Assembly (NCBI GenBank): GCA_029262275.1
Contig: JAJCZS010000037.1
Location: 1 to 64,000, forward strand
Length of the DNA: 64,000 nt
Origin: Deltaproteobacteria bacterium
Lineage (GTDB): Bacteria; Desulfobacterota_D; UBA1144; Nemesobacterales; UBA2774
Direction of reading: 5' to 3'
Shown: piece by piece, positions 9,045-18,264 of the stretch
How positions within the stretch are numbered: position 1 is the first letter of the stretch
Layout: each line of letters begins with the position of its first letter
Notes under the pieces: model-generated
The model's database searches: none
Seen by the model: the letters and a program-made list of their open reading frames with translations, nothing else
What the model was told of the DNA's origin: nothing
Program-made: the position numbers and the translations under genes

Positions 9045-10363
9045 ATAGAAATGTAGGCTCTATTCCCAGAATACCCGAACTTAATAAGCGTCTTTTGTTT
9101 ACTGCGCTTATGCTTATTGTATACAGGCTGGGTGTTTTCGTTCCCATCCCTGGTATTGATCCCGAGCAGATAGTAAAGCTCTTTGAGCAAACTGCAAGTG
9201 GGACGATCTTTGACATCTTAAATATGTTCTCAGGAGGCGCGCTTGAGCGTGCATCTGTTTTTGCATTGGGTGTTATGCCTTTTATCACGTCATCGATTAT
9301 TATGTCGCTATTGGTAAAGGCGTTCCCTACTTTAGAAGCTATGCAAAAAGAGGGAGAAGCTGGACGAAGGAAGATTAACCAGTACTCACGTTATGGAACA
9401 GTTCTGATATGCGTTGTGCAGGGATTGATGTTGGCCATGACACTCGAAGGCGGTTTAGGCCAAGGTGTTCAAGTTGTTCAAGATCCCGGATGGGCCTTTA
9501 GAATTACTACAGTACTTACTCTTACGGCCGGGTCTCTTTTTGTTATGTGGATAGGTGAGCAGATAACTGAGAGAGGGATTGGTAATGGAATATCCTTAAT
9601 AATCATGGCGTCAATCATTGTCGGTCTGCCAGGAGCGTTCTGGGATATATTCAGGCTTGTAAATACTGGTGAGTTGACTGTATTTGGAGTAGCTCTCATC
9701 TTTATTCTCTTGCTTGCGATTGTAGCTTTCATTGTCTATGTGGAGAGATCGTACAGGAAAATACCAGTTCAATATCCAAGACGTGTTGTGGGGAGAAAGG
9801 TTTATGGTGGTCAGTCATCACACTTACCTCTTAAAACCAATACAGCTGGTGTAATTCCGCCGATTTTTGCATCCTCACTCTTAATTTTTCCGGCAACTAT
9901 TCTTACATTTGTAAATGTTCCGTTTTTAAGAGATTTATCTGAAGTATTGTTTCAGAATGCATTTGTATATAACGCAATATTTGCAGCTTTAATAATATTT
10001 TTTGCTTATTTCTATACGGCTGTTATTTATAACCCTGACGATTTAGCAGATAATCTCAGGAAAAACGGTGGTTTTGTCCCTGGAATCAGACCGGGCAAGA
10101 AAACGGCAGAATATATTGATAAGATACTTGGAAGAATTACTTTTATAGGTGCGGTTTATGTTGCTTTTGTTTGTGTGATACCTGCATTTTTAGAGCGTGA
10201 GCCTTTTAATTTACCATTTTATTTTGGAGGCACATCGCTTCTTATTGTAGTTGGAGTAACATTGGATTTCGTACAGCAGGTAGAGTCGTTCTTAATTACT
10301 CATAGTTACGAAGGATTTGTAAAGAAAAAAGGAATGAAGGGACCAAAAAGATATAATGTTTAA
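9041..10363 (+). CDS. secY: Protein translocase subunit SecY
   Basis: A 440-residue SecY, the channel-forming subunit of the SecYEG translocon in the inner membrane. Ten hydrophobic segments are visible. Family signatures include PFITSSIIMSLL near residues 82-93 and the cytoplasmic loops with GQSSHLPLKTNTAGVIPPIFA and NLRKNGGFVPGIRPG. The ATG overlaps the rplO stop. It exports many proteins encoded in this window that have signal peptides, such as TolB and the porins. Confidence 0.98.
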   Translation: MNRNVGSIPRIPELNKRLLFTALMLIVYRLGVFVPIPGIDPEQIVKLFEQTASGTIFDILNMFSGGALERASVFALGVMPFITSSIIMSLLVKAFPTLEAMQKEGEAGRRKINQYSRYGTVLICVVQGLMLAMTLEGGLGQGVQVVQDPGWAFRITTVLTLTAGSLFVMWIGEQITERGIGNGISLIIMASIIVGLPGAFWDIFRLVNTGELTVFGVALIFILLLAIVAFIVYVERSYRKIPVQYPRRVVGRKVYGGQSSHLPLKTNTAGVIPPIFASSLLIFPATILTFVNVPFLRDLSEVLFQNAFVYNAIFAALIIFFAYFYTAVIYNPDDLADNLRKNGGFVPGIRPGKKTAEYIDKILGRITFIGAVYVAFVCVIPAFLEREPFNLPFYFGGTSLLIVVGVTLDFVQQVESFLITHSYEGFVKKKGMKGPKRYNV

Positions 10364-10378
10364 TGAGGTTTTAAGTAA

Positions 10379-10951
10379 ATGAGATTAATATTATTCGGAC
10401 CGCCCGGGGCAGGCAAAGGTACTCAGGCAAATAAAATTTCTGAGAACTATGTGGCTGCACATATTTCAACAGGTGATATGTTAAGGTCCGCAGTTAAGAA
10501 CGGTACTGAATTAGGTACTCTGGCCAAGTCCTTTATGGATAAAGGGGAGCTTGTTCCTGATGATGTGATTATAGGCATTATTAAAGACAGGATAAAAGAG
10601 CAAGATGCAAGAAAGGGATTTATGTTAGATGGCTTTCCCCGAACGATAGCTCAGGCTGAAGCACTGAGTGGCATGCTTCAAGCTGAAAATGAATCAATAG
10701 ATACTGTGGTTTCCATCGAAGTTAAGGATGAGGAAATTATTGGTAGAATATTGGAGAGAGCAAAGATTGAGGGAAGAGAGGATGATACGGAAGATGTTGT
10801 GAAAAATCGCCTCAATGTTTATCGTAACCAGACTGAGCCTTTAAAAGCCTATTATCAGAGTGCGGGTGTTTTGGCTGAGGTAGATGGTATGGGAACTATT
10901 GATGAGGTCTTCGGAAGGATAGAGGCAGTACTTAACAAAGTGGAACAATGA
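10379..10951 (+). CDS. adk: Adenylate kinase
   Basis: A 190-residue adenylate kinase catalysing ATP + AMP to 2 ADP in the cytoplasm. The P-loop GPPGAGKGTQA occupies residues 7-17, the AMP-binding motif ISTGDMLR follows near residue 31, and the DGFPRT motif near residue 82. The LID region is short (GRILERAKIEGREDDTEDVV) and lacks zinc-binding cysteines, so this is the short-LID type. Position between secY and map is standard; it overlaps map by four bases. Confidence 0.97.
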   Translation: MRLILFGPPGAGKGTQANKISENYVAAHISTGDMLRSAVKNGTELGTLAKSFMDKGELVPDDVIIGIIKDRIKEQDARKGFMLDGFPRTIAQAEALSGMLQAENESIDTVVSIEVKDEEIIGRILERAKIEGREDDTEDVVKNRLNVYRNQTEPLKAYYQSAGVLAEVDGMGTIDEVFGRIEAVLNKVEQ

Positions 10952-11706
10952 TTCATTTAAAGAGTAAAGAAGAAATTAATAAGATGCGATCAGCGGGTCA
11001 AATAGTGTTTGAGGCGCTTAGCACTCTTAGGGAAATGGTAGAGCCTGGGGTATCAACCTGGGATCTCGATAAGACTGCTGAGGAAGTGGCGCTTAAAAGA
11101 GGAGGCATACCTGCTTTTAAAGGTTACTCCGATTATCCGGGATCCGTATGTTTTGCAATAAACAGTGAAGTGGTCCACGGTATTCCTTCTAAAAAGAAAA
11201 TTTTAAAGGAAGGAGATATAGTAGGGATCGATTTTGGCGTAATTCTGGATGGATTTTATGGTGATTCTGCAATTACAGTTCCTGTGGGTGAAGTATCATC
11301 TTTGGCTCACAAGTTGCTTCAAGTAACTGAAGAATCTCTTTTAAAAGGTATCCAGGAAGCTTCTCCTGACAATAGTCTTTATGAAGTATCTAAGGCAATT
11401 CAGTCATATGTTGAAGAAACAGGGTTTTCAATAGTTAGATCCTTTGTAGGGCACGGAATTGGTAAGAACTTGCATGAAGATCCGCAAGTTCCGAATTTTG
11501 TTCCTGCTAATGGGAACAGTGAAAACGCAGTAAAGTTAAAGCCCGGCATGGTAATTGCTATTGAACCTATGGTCAATGTTGGAAAGCCTGATATCAAAAT
11601 TTTAAATGACGGATGGACAGCGGTTACAGTTGACGGTACACTTTCCGCTCATTTTGAGCATACCGTAGCAGTTACGGATAGTGGGCCTGTAATTTTAACT
11701 CAGTAA
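10948..11706 (+). CDS. map: Type I methionine aminopeptidase
   Basis: A 252-residue metalloenzyme that removes the initiator methionine from nascent proteins. Metal ligands are recognisable: D in [16 protein letters not shown] (two aspartates), H in [15 protein letters not shown] in AIEPM, and E in AHFEHTVAV. There is no N-terminal extension, as in ordinary bacterial type I enzymes. ATG overlaps the adk stop. Cotranscription with adk and infA is the usual pattern. Confidence 0.98.
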   Translation: MIHLKSKEEINKMRSAGQIVFEALSTLREMVEPGVSTWDLDKTAEEVALKRGGIPAFKGYSDYPGSVCFAINSEVVHGIPSKKKILKEGDIVGIDFGVILDGFYGDSAITVPVGEVSSLAHKLLQVTEESLLKGIQEASPDNSLYEVSKAIQSYVEETGFSIVRSFVGHGIGKNLHEDPQVPNFVPANGNSENAVKLKPGMVIAIEPMVNVGKPDIKILNDGWTAVTVDGTLSAHFEHTVAVTDSGPVILTQ

Positions 11707-11719
11707 GTATAGGGGAGAT

Positions 11720-11947
11720 ATGGCGAAAGAAGAAAGAATAGAGTTTGAAGGTACTGTAATAGAGGCGCTTCCAAACGCCATGTTTAGAGTAGAAATCGAT
11801 GAGGGAAAGGGGCATGAAGTATTAGCATATGTTTCTGGTAAAATGAGAACTCGGTTTATTAGAATTCTTCCGGGAGATAAGGTAAAGCTAGAGCTTTCTC
11901 CTTATGATCTTTCAAAGGGAAGAATTACCTATAGACTAAGAAAATAA
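11720..11947 (+). CDS. infA: Translation initiation factor IF-1
   Basis: A 75-residue IF-1 with an OB fold; it blocks the A site during initiation. The motifs [16 protein letters not shown] and [28 protein letters not shown]-like blocks are clear (for example [14 protein letters not shown]). ATG start behind GGGGAG. It stands between map and rpmJ, the classical order. Confidence 0.98.
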   Translation: MAKEERIEFEGTVIEALPNAMFRVEIDEGKGHEVLAYVSGKMRTRFIRILPGDKVKLELSPYDLSKGRITYRLRK

Positions 11948-11967
11948 GTGTTTGTGAGGTCAAAAAG

Positions 11968-12081
11968 TTGAAAGTCAGAGCTTCGGTAAAGAAAATTTGT
12001 GATAAGTGCAGAATAATTAAGAGAAAAGGTGTTGTAAGAGTTATCTGCACAAATAAAAGACATAAACAAAAGCAAGGGTAG
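11968..12081 (+). CDS. rpmJ: 50S ribosomal protein L36, zinc-binding type
   Basis: A 37-residue frame starting TTG at 11968 behind [26 protein letters not shown], then [17 protein letters not shown]. The CXXC pair, the later Cys and the His form the zinc site of the C+ type of L36. Length and order (infA-rpmJ-rpsM) match the family exactly. Together with S14 type Z, this shows that the ribosome encoded here uses zinc-containing paralogues. Confidence 0.95.
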   Translation: MKVRASVKKICDKCRIIKRKGVVRVICTNKRHKQKQG

Positions 12082-12093
12082 AAGGAGAGAAAT

Positions 12094-12474
12094 ATGCCTA
12101 GAATTGCGGGTGTCGATATTCCACTTGAGAAAAGAATAGAGGTAGGTCTTACCTATATTTATGGAGTGGGGAAAGTAATATCAAAACAAATATTAACAGA
12201 AACAAATATTGATGTAAATACAAAATCAAAAGACCTTACAGATCAAGAAGTCGCAGCTATAAGGGACTTGCTTGAGAATAAATATACTGTAGAGGGAGAC
12301 CTCAGAAAAGAGGTGCAAACCAATATCAGACGTTTAGTTGAAATTGGTTGCTATAGAGGGATTAGGCATAGGAGTGGTCTTCCTACAAGAGGTCAAAAAA
12401 CAAAATCAAATGCTAGAACCCGTAAAGGTCCGCGCGGAACTGCTATAGCTAAGAAGAAGAAGGCCGGCAAATAA
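12094..12474 (+). CDS. rpsM: 30S ribosomal protein S13
   Basis: A 126-residue S13 of the small-subunit head, contacting P-site tRNA and L5. The start [19 protein letters not shown] and the C-terminal [20 protein letters not shown] are diagnostic. ATG start with a strong GAAGGAGAG site. First gene of the alpha-type block rpsM-rpsK-rpsD-rpoA-rplQ. Confidence 0.98.
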   Translation: MPRIAGVDIPLEKRIEVGLTYIYGVGKVISKQILTETNIDVNTKSKDLTDQEVAAIRDLLENKYTVEGDLRKEVQTNIRRLVEIGCYRGIRHRSGLPTRGQKTKSNARTRKGPRGTAIAKKKKAGK

Positions 12475-12494
12475 TCATCTTTTGGAGATAGATA

Positions 12495-12881
12495 ATGGCT
12501 ACTAAAAAAAGTGGTAAAAAGAAAGCTAAAAAATTTGTAGAACAAGGGGTCATTAATATTCAGGCCACCTTTAATAATACTATTATTACTATAAGTGATA
12601 ATGCTGGGAACGTTGTTGCCTGGTCAAGTGGCGGAATGAAAGGTTTTAAGGGCACACGTAAAGGAACCCCATTTGCCGCTCAGATAGCTGCTGAAGATGC
12701 TGCTAAAAAAGCTGCAACTTATGGTATGAAAAGTGCCTCTGTTTTTGTGAAGGGACCTGGTCCCGGTAGAGAGCCGGCAATAAGATCGATACAAGCATCA
12801 GGACTAAAGATAACATTTATTAGAGATATAACTCCAATTCCTCATAATGGCTGTAGACCGCCTGGAAGAAGAAGAGTTTAA
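12495..12881 (+). CDS. rpsK: 30S ribosomal protein S11
   Basis: A 128-residue S11 of the platform, lining the mRNA exit. After a lysine-rich start, [19 protein letters not shown] and the ending [16 protein letters not shown] identify the family. ATG start with TTGGAGAT upstream. A 59-base spacer with a small hairpin separates it from rpsD. Confidence 0.98.
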   Translation: MATKKSGKKKAKKFVEQGVINIQATFNNTIITISDNAGNVVAWSSGGMKGFKGTRKGTPFAAQIAAEDAAKKAATYGMKSASVFVKGPGPGREPAIRSIQASGLKITFIRDITPIPHNGCRPPGRRRV

Positions 12882-12901
12882 CTATTCGTATGCATGATAT
12901 G

Positions 12902-12920
12902 AATCTGTTAATTGCAGATT
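12902..12920 (+). promoter_or_regulatory. Hairpin just upstream of the rpsD ribosome-binding site
   Basis: AATCTG and CAGATT form a perfect six-pair stem around a seven-base loop. The stem ends two bases before the AAGGAGG that serves rpsD. No U-run follows, so it is not a terminator. In several bacteria S4 represses alpha-operon translation through a leader structure; here the placement is suggestive but the short stem makes this only a possibility. Confidence 0.35.
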
Positions 12921-12940
12921 TTAAGGAGGTTTTTTAAAAT

Positions 12941-13573
12941 ATGGGAAGATATACTGGGCCAACAGATAGAATTTCTAGAAGAGAGGGAGTAAACCTTTTT
13001 CTTAAAGGGGAGAGGAGTTATAACGGTAAGACTGCTATTGAAAAAAGACCGGATTCAGTTCCTGGTGAGCATGGAAAGTTCCGTAGTAAATTCTCCGAGT
13101 TTGGAGTACGACTAAGGGAAAAGCAAAAAGTTAAAAGAATGTACGGTCTTAGGGAAAAACAGTTTAAGAAATATTTTATAAAATCATCTCATATTAAAGG
13201 TGTTACCGGTTTCATACTATTGTCCCTTTTAGAAAGAAGGCTTGATAATGTAGTTTTTCGTCTATGTCTAGGAAGTTCTAGAAATGACGCCAGGCAGCTG
13301 GTTAGCCATAAACACATACTCGTCAATGGCTCGGTAGTGAATATACCTTCTTATATGGTTCAGGAAGGGGATACGATTGAAGTTAGGGAAAAGAGCAAAA
13401 AACTACAAAGAGTTCATGAAGCTCTAGAGTTTAGATCTAGAAGAGGAATACCCGAATGGCTTAGTCTTGATGAAGAGAAATATATAGGCACTGTAACAAA
13501 GCTGCCTGCTAGAGACGACATAACATTCCCAATTGATGAGCAGTTGATTGTTGAGTTCTATTCTAGAGTATAA
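12941..13573 (+). CDS. rpsD: 30S ribosomal protein S4
   Basis: A 210-residue S4, a primary 16S rRNA binder. It begins MGRYTGPTDRISRREGVNLF and has the S4 RNA-binding module with RLDNVVFRLCLGSSRNDARQ around residues 97-116. The N-terminal zinc-finger cysteines of the C+ class are missing, so this is the zinc-free class, in contrast to S14 and L36 here. The ATG follows a strong AAGGAGG site. Confidence 0.97.
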   Translation: MGRYTGPTDRISRREGVNLFLKGERSYNGKTAIEKRPDSVPGEHGKFRSKFSEFGVRLREKQKVKRMYGLREKQFKKYFIKSSHIKGVTGFILLSLLERRLDNVVFRLCLGSSRNDARQLVSHKHILVNGSVVNIPSYMVQEGDTIEVREKSKKLQRVHEALEFRSRRGIPEWLSLDEEKYIGTVTKLPARDDITFPIDEQLIVEFYSRV

Positions 13574-13606
13574 ACAAAGATATTTACTAAAGGGTAAGAG
13601 CAAACT

Positions 13607-13642
13607 ATGGCAAGATTGATAAAATGGAGGAAGAAAAGGTGA
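13607..13642 (+). CDS. Possible 11-codon leader peptide ahead of rpoA
   Basis: An ATG at 13607, preceded by AAAGGGTAAGAG, opens an 11-codon frame reading [11 protein letters not shown] and ending with TGA at 13640-13642. That stop overlaps the GTG at 13639 that I prefer as the rpoA start (GTGA). The arrangement would let ribosomes finishing the leader reinitiate on rpoA. The peptide is very basic and resembles nothing I recognise. It may be a chance frame; only ribosome profiling or conservation could show translation. Confidence 0.35.
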   Translation: MARLIKWRKKR

Positions 13643-14670
13643 AGGACTTTCAAAAGAATTGGCAAGATCTGATTAAACCTAAAAGAATAGAGAGAGAAGA
13701 GAAGAGTTCTACTTCATTTTATGGGAAATTTATCTGTGAACCTCTTGAACGTGGATATGGAGTTACCTTAGGAAATGCATTGAGAAGGGTTCTACTATCT
13801 TCTATTCAGGGACCTGCTATTACCTCCATTAAAATAGATGGTGTTTTACATGAATTCTCTTCACTCCCAGGGGTGAAAGAGGATGTAACTGAGATCATAC
13901 TAAATTTAAAAGGAATAGAGTTAAAAATGCATTCTTATGATACTCAGACTATAACGGTAAGCGCAAGCGGAGACTGTAATATTAAGGCTGGCGATATAAT
14001 TCTCAATCAAAATGTTGAAATATTAAACCCTGACCACCATATAGCTACTTTGGCTGAGGGATCAAAGCTTGAAATGGAAATGACTGTTGAGATGGGAAGA
14101 GGTTACGAGGCAGTTGAGAGAAGAGGGGAGCTGCAAACAACAATAGGGGTTATTCCTATAGATGCATTGTTCTCACCTGTTAGAAAAGTTAACTATGCTG
14201 TTACTAATTCAAGGGTAGGGAGGCGTACTGACTTTCAGAGGCTTACGCTTGAGATATGGACTAATGGTACGATTTTGCCTGAGGATGCTATTGCATACGC
14301 AGCTAAGATTGTGAAGAACCAGCTCACTATCTTTATTAACTTTGACGAGTCAGAAATTGACGAAGTGCCAGAGAGTGAAGAAAAACAGGAAATAAAGGGA
14401 AGTGAAGAGATACTCTTTAATACAATTGAAGAGATGGACCTATCAGCAAGATCTCTTAACTGTTTGAGGAAAGCGGGAATAGAATATGCTGGTGATTTAG
14501 CGCAAAGGACCGAAGAAGATCTTCTTAATTTAGAGAATTTTGGTAAGAGATCTCTATTTGAAATTAGAGAAAGACTTGAAGAGATGGGTCTTGGTCTTGG
14601 ACTTGCTATAGGTGCTGAAGTATTTAATGCTGAGAAAGAAAAGCGTGGCGAGAAGTTAGCTTCTCAATAA
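13639..14670 (+). CDS. rpoA: DNA-directed RNA polymerase subunit alpha
   Basis: Alpha dimerises to nucleate RNA polymerase assembly and its C-terminal domain touches UP elements and activators. I choose GTG 13639 (343 residues, [20 protein letters not shown]) because GGAGG lies eight bases upstream; an in-frame ATG at 13624 would add five residues but includes this site and has none of its own. The N-terminal domain (to about residue 235) contains [18 protein letters not shown]; the C-terminal domain has [20 protein letters not shown]. Confidence 0.96.
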   Translation: MKDFQKNWQDLIKPKRIEREEKSSTSFYGKFICEPLERGYGVTLGNALRRVLLSSIQGPAITSIKIDGVLHEFSSLPGVKEDVTEIILNLKGIELKMHSYDTQTITVSASGDCNIKAGDIILNQNVEILNPDHHIATLAEGSKLEMEMTVEMGRGYEAVERRGELQTTIGVIPIDALFSPVRKVNYAVTNSRVGRRTDFQRLTLEIWTNGTILPEDAIAYAAKIVKNQLTIFINFDESEIDEVPESEEKQEIKGSEEILFNTIEEMDLSARSLNCLRKAGIEYAGDLAQRTEEDLLNLENFGKRSLFEIRERLEEMGLGLGLAIGAEVFNAEKEKRGEKLASQ

Positions 14671-14698
14671 TTATCTGCGGACAAATTGGAGATTAGAA

Positions 14699-15496
14699 AT
14701 GAGACATAAAAGAGTAGGACGGAAACTAGGAGTAACGACTAAACATAGAAAATCTATGCTTCGCAACATGGTTACCGATTTGTTCCGTAATGACAAATTA
14801 AAAACAACTGATACTAGAGCAAAAGAGATCAGAAGGGTTGCTGAGAAGGTAATAACCATTGCTAAAGATGGAACACTTCACAAAAGACGGCAAGCTGCAG
14901 CATATGTAAGGGATAAAGAAGTTCTAAAAAAGCTTTTTGATGAAATTGCAGAGAAATTTAAAGATCGTCCAGGTGGTTATACCAGAATAACCAAGCTAGG
15001 ATTTAGAAAGGGTGACAATACTCCAATCTCAATCATAGAGCTTGTGGAAGAAGAGTATAAACCTAAGAAGAAAAAGAAAGCTAAAGCTGCCCCTAAGAAA
15101 AAAACTACAGCTAAGACAGAGAGTGATTCAGCTAAGACTAAGAGTTCCAAGAAAGAGTCTGCTGAGGAGCTTGGATTAATTGAAGAAGAGGCTAAGGCTA
15201 AGGAAACCTTGGCTGCTGAAGCGGTTGCTGTTGCTGAAGCTGTTGAAGAGGTAAAAGAAGCTACTGAGCCAGAGGTAAAAGAGGCTCCAGTTGAAGATAC
15301 TGAAGTTGAAGCAAAAGAAGAAGCTGCTGAGCCGGAGGCGAAAGTCCAAGAAGAAACTCCTGAAGAAAAAGTAGAGGAGCCAGCTGCGGAACCTGAAGCA
15401 GAAATAGAAGCAAAAGCAGAAGAAGCTTCAGAGGGAGAGCCTCAAGATAGCCCAGATGCAGAGGATGAAAAAGAGGCTGAGAAGAAAGAAGACTAA
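14699..15496 (+). CDS. rplQ: 50S ribosomal protein L17 with long charged C-terminal tail
   Basis: Residues 1-120 are an ordinary L17 ([20 protein letters not shown]; later [16 protein letters not shown]). The family is usually about 115-130 residues, but this frame continues to 265. The tail starts with a lysine-rich run (about 121-155), then becomes Glu/Ala-rich with recurring AEAVEE-, EVKEA- and PEAE-like units, and ends in an acidic stretch. It is predicted to be disordered and lies on the ribosome near the tunnel exit. The coding is uninterrupted and a terminator follows, so the tail is not a frameshift product. Confidence 0.95.
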   Translation: MRHKRVGRKLGVTTKHRKSMLRNMVTDLFRNDKLKTTDTRAKEIRRVAEKVITIAKDGTLHKRRQAAAYVRDKEVLKKLFDEIAEKFKDRPGGYTRITKLGFRKGDNTPISIIELVEEEYKPKKKKKAKAAPKKKTTAKTESDSAKTKSSKKESAEELGLIEEEAKAKETLAAEAVAVAEAVEEVKEATEPEVKEAPVEDTEVEAKEEAAEPEAKVQEETPEEKVEEPAAEPEAEIEAKAEEASEGEPQDSPDAEDEKEAEKKED

Positions 15497-15569
15497 TAAA
15501 TTATAAAGAACTAAGAAGACTTACAACAATTTGTAAACTATATTTGTATAATAAATTTGCTTATCAACG

Positions 15570-15599
15570 GGCGGCCCAATGGGTCGCCTTTGTTTTTTT
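15570..15599 (+). terminator. Rho-independent terminator of the ribosomal protein array
   Basis: GGCGGCCC, a three-base loop AAT, and GGGTCGCC form an eight-pair stem with one G-U pair, followed by TTTGTTTTTTT. It ends the tuf-to-rplQ transcription unit 74 bases after rplQ and is the first convincing terminator in the window. Confidence 0.92.
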
Positions 15600-15643
15600 A
15601 AGGCAACTAAAGTTATAATTAAGCTTTGGGATGGATTAGATAA

Positions 15644-16660
15644 GTGAAACCAGTAGGACTAATTTTAGATGGAAATAACATTTCAGATCTTGTCTCTTTA
15701 GCTAAACAGGCTGAAGATGCAAATTTCAACTCTGTCTGGGCCACAGAGCTCTATAGAACTAGCTTCCAACAACTCTCAGCAGTAGCATCCTCAACTCAGA
15801 ATATCAAGCTTGGTACAGCAGTCGCACTAGCTTTTGTACGAAGTCCTTTAATTACCTCTCTTACCTCACTAGATCTGGATGAAATATCTAATGGAAGATT
15901 AATTCTAGGCTTAGGCACTGGTGCAAAACGTACCAATGAGATGTGGCATGGTATTAGCCACGGCAAACCCGTTAGCAGGATCAAAGAGTGTATAAAACTA
16001 ATTAAGCTTCTGAGCTCAGGAGTTCATAAAGGCGATCCATTGTCATATGAAGGGGAGTATTATCATATCTCTACTAAAGGCTATCACAGAGCATTTAAGC
16101 CTCTTAGAGAAAACTTCCCGATATATCTAGCAGGTGTGGGAAGTAATATGGTTAAGGCGTCTGCTGAGGTTGCAGACGGGTATCTGGGGCATGTGGTATG
16201 TTCGCTCAGATACATAAAAGAAGTGGTCAATAAAAATATTCTATCGGGGTTAAAAGAATCCAGCAGGTCTAAAGAGAACTTTAAGGTTTGCTCTATTATG
16301 ACTTGCGCTATATCTGAGAACAAAAAAGAGGCGCTTGAGGCCGCAAGAGCTACCATAGCATTCTATGCCACAGTGAGAACATATGAACCACCTTTTAAGC
16401 TTCACGGATTTACCAATGAAACAGAGAAAGTAAGGGACTCCTTCTTTAAACGTGATATAAAGAAAATGATTGAGTCTGTAACTGACGATATGGTAAACAC
16501 TTTTGCTATAGTCGGAACAGCATCAGAATGTAGAGAAAAGGTAGACGAGTACCGAGAGTACATAGATCTACCGATCCTAAGTGCACCCCATTACTATCTT
16601 GATTTCGAGGAAGTTAAGCATTACCAAAATGCTATTTTAGATACTTTTTCCCAAGATTAA
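15644..16660 (+). CDS. LLM-class (luciferase-like) flavin/F420-dependent oxidoreductase
   Basis: A 338-residue TIM-barrel protein of the luciferase-like monooxygenase superfamily, which uses FMN or coenzyme F420. Visible features are the N-terminal VKQAEDANFNSVWATEL-like strand-helix (LAKQAEDANFNSVWATELY), LGTAVALAFVRSPL near residue 57, and the glycine motif LILGLGTGAKR near residue 85. The start is GTG at 15644. It follows the terminator of the ribosomal array and probably forms its own unit. Substrate and cofactor cannot be assigned; absence or presence of F420 biosynthesis genes elsewhere would help. Confidence 0.82.
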   Translation: MKPVGLILDGNNISDLVSLAKQAEDANFNSVWATELYRTSFQQLSAVASSTQNIKLGTAVALAFVRSPLITSLTSLDLDEISNGRLILGLGTGAKRTNEMWHGISHGKPVSRIKECIKLIKLLSSGVHKGDPLSYEGEYYHISTKGYHRAFKPLRENFPIYLAGVGSNMVKASAEVADGYLGHVVCSLRYIKEVVNKNILSGLKESSRSKENFKVCSIMTCAISENKKEALEAARATIAFYATVRTYEPPFKLHGFTNETEKVRDSFFKRDIKKMIESVTDDMVNTFAIVGTASECREKVDEYREYIDLPILSAPHYYLDFEEVKHYQNAILDTFSQD

Positions 16661-16703
16661 AGTATTTCTTAAATTCCTCTCTGTGCTATTCTTATTCCAT
16701 ATC

Positions 16704-17609
16704 ATGTCAAAAACTGTACTAATCTCAGGAGCTGCTGGCTTCATCGGCACTCATTTAATCGAGCTTCTTGTTGAAAGTGGCTACAAAGTAAAAATACTAA
16801 CGAGATCGTCACGGGTCTCCAGGGAAAATATTGTTTATTGGAGCCCTGAGAAAGGAAAGGTTCCTATTGATGAGCTTGAAGACCTATATGCTGTAGTTCA
16901 TCTTGCCGGAGAAAACATTGCAGGTAGATGGACGGATCAGAAAAAAGCTAGCATAGAGCGTAGCAGGGTGGAGGGTACGAGACTTATCTCAGAATCACTT
17001 GCCAAGCTGGATAAAAAACCAGAAGTTTTAATAGCTGCCTCAGCAATAGGATTTTATGGTAACAGAGGGGATGAAATTTTAACTGAAGCAAGCACCCATG
17101 GGGATGGATTTCTGGCAGAAGTAGGAGTTAAGTGGGAAAATGCTACTAAAGCTGCTAAAGAGGCTGGAATCAGAGTTTGCAACCTTCGCATAGGTTTAGT
17201 TCTAGGTGCGGATGGGGGGGCACTTCAAAAGATGCTAATGCCCTTTAAGTTAGGGTTGGGTGGTAAGATAGGTGACGGTAAACAATACTGGAGCTGGATT
17301 ACTATTGATGACCTTGTGGGAATAATTTATTATCTTCTAAATAATAATATCGAAGGGCCTGTAAATGCCGTGGCTCCCAATTCTGTTACAAACAATGAGT
17401 TTGCTTCAGCTCTTGGCAGAGCGCTAAATCGTCCTTCCATATTTCCATTACCTGCTTTTGCAGCTCGTGCTATATTGGGAAAAATGGCTGATGAGACAAT
17501 GCTGTCGAGCACACGAGTAGTACCGCAGAAATTGCTGGATTTAGGATATGAATTTAAACACACTCATTTAGAAGAAGCCTTGGCCGGTATATTAAAAACA
17601 AATATATGA
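16704..17609 (+). CDS. TIGR01777-type NAD(P)-binding epimerase (YfcH-like)
   Basis: A 301-residue extended SDR protein. The Rossmann motif SGAAGFIGTHLIE is at residues 8-20, and VHLAGENIAGRWT and the later LRIGLVLGADGGALQKML are hallmarks of the YfcH/SDR39U1 family. Family function is not firmly known; members are annotated as nucleoside-diphosphate-sugar epimerases. I start at ATG 16704, since the earlier GTG at 16683 only adds a poorly supported extension. The 3' end overlaps pdxH by four bases, so the two are cotranscribed. Confidence 0.88.
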   Translation: MSKTVLISGAAGFIGTHLIELLVESGYKVKILTRSSRVSRENIVYWSPEKGKVPIDELEDLYAVVHLAGENIAGRWTDQKKASIERSRVEGTRLISESLAKLDKKPEVLIAASAIGFYGNRGDEILTEASTHGDGFLAEVGVKWENATKAAKEAGIRVCNLRIGLVLGADGGALQKMLMPFKLGLGGKIGDGKQYWSWITIDDLVGIIYYLLNNNIEGPVNAVAPNSVTNNEFASALGRALNRPSIFPLPAFAARAILGKMADETMLSSTRVVPQKLLDLGYEFKHTHLEEALAGILKTNI

Positions 17610-18250
17610 CTAATTCTAAAGATACTCTTAACAAACAATTTGGGTTATTTGAGCTGGATCAAAAGGATATGAATTCAAGTCCGATTAGACAGTTTGGTGT
17701 TTGGTATGAACAGGCACTTAGGGCTGATTTAATTCACCCAAATGCATTTACGCTTGCCACCTCGACAACTGACGGTAAATCTTCTGCAAGGGTACTACTA
17801 TTAAAAGATTTTGATCAAAACGGCTTTGTTTTCTACACCAACTCACTAAGCAAGAAGGGTAGCGATCTTTCTCATAATCCTTATGCAGCTTTATGTTTTT
17901 GGTGGGGCAAACTTGAGAGGCAGGTAAGAATTGAAGGCGAGATTGAAAAAGTGTCCTCAGATGAGGCTGATGAATATTTTGCAAGCAGACCCAGAGGCAG
18001 TCAGATAGGTGCATGGGCATCAGAGCAGAGCAGTGTGATAAACAGTAGGGAAATACTGGATCAAAGATATGCAGAGTTTGAAAACAAATTCAAAGACCAA
18101 GCGGTACCAAGACCACCCTATTGGAATGGTTACAGGTTAATTCCTAATGCAATAGAGTTTTGGCAGGGTAGGGATAACAGGCTTCATGACAGGATAAGGT
18201 ATACGTTAAAAGCACAAGGGGATTGGGTTGTAGAACGCCTAGCTCCATAA
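17606..18250 (+). CDS. pdxH: Pyridoxamine 5'-phosphate oxidase
   Basis: A 214-residue FMN enzyme that oxidises pyridoxine or pyridoxamine 5'-phosphate to pyridoxal 5'-phosphate. The family blocks SSARVLLLKDFDQNGFVFYTN (split here as SSARVLLLKDFD), FWWGKLERQVRIEG, FASRPRGSQIGAWAS and the C-terminal FWQGRDNRLHDRIRY are all present, so the FMN and PLP sites look intact. It overlaps the preceding epimerase. PLP made here would serve, for example, HisC encoded nearby. Confidence 0.96.
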   Translation: MTNSKDTLNKQFGLFELDQKDMNSSPIRQFGVWYEQALRADLIHPNAFTLATSTTDGKSSARVLLLKDFDQNGFVFYTNSLSKKGSDLSHNPYAALCFWWGKLERQVRIEGEIEKVSSDEADEYFASRPRGSQIGAWASEQSSVINSREILDQRYAEFENKFKDQAVPRPPYWNGYRLIPNAIEFWQGRDNRLHDRIRYTLKAQGDWVVERLAP

Positions 18251-18264
18251 ACATCTTAAGTCAT

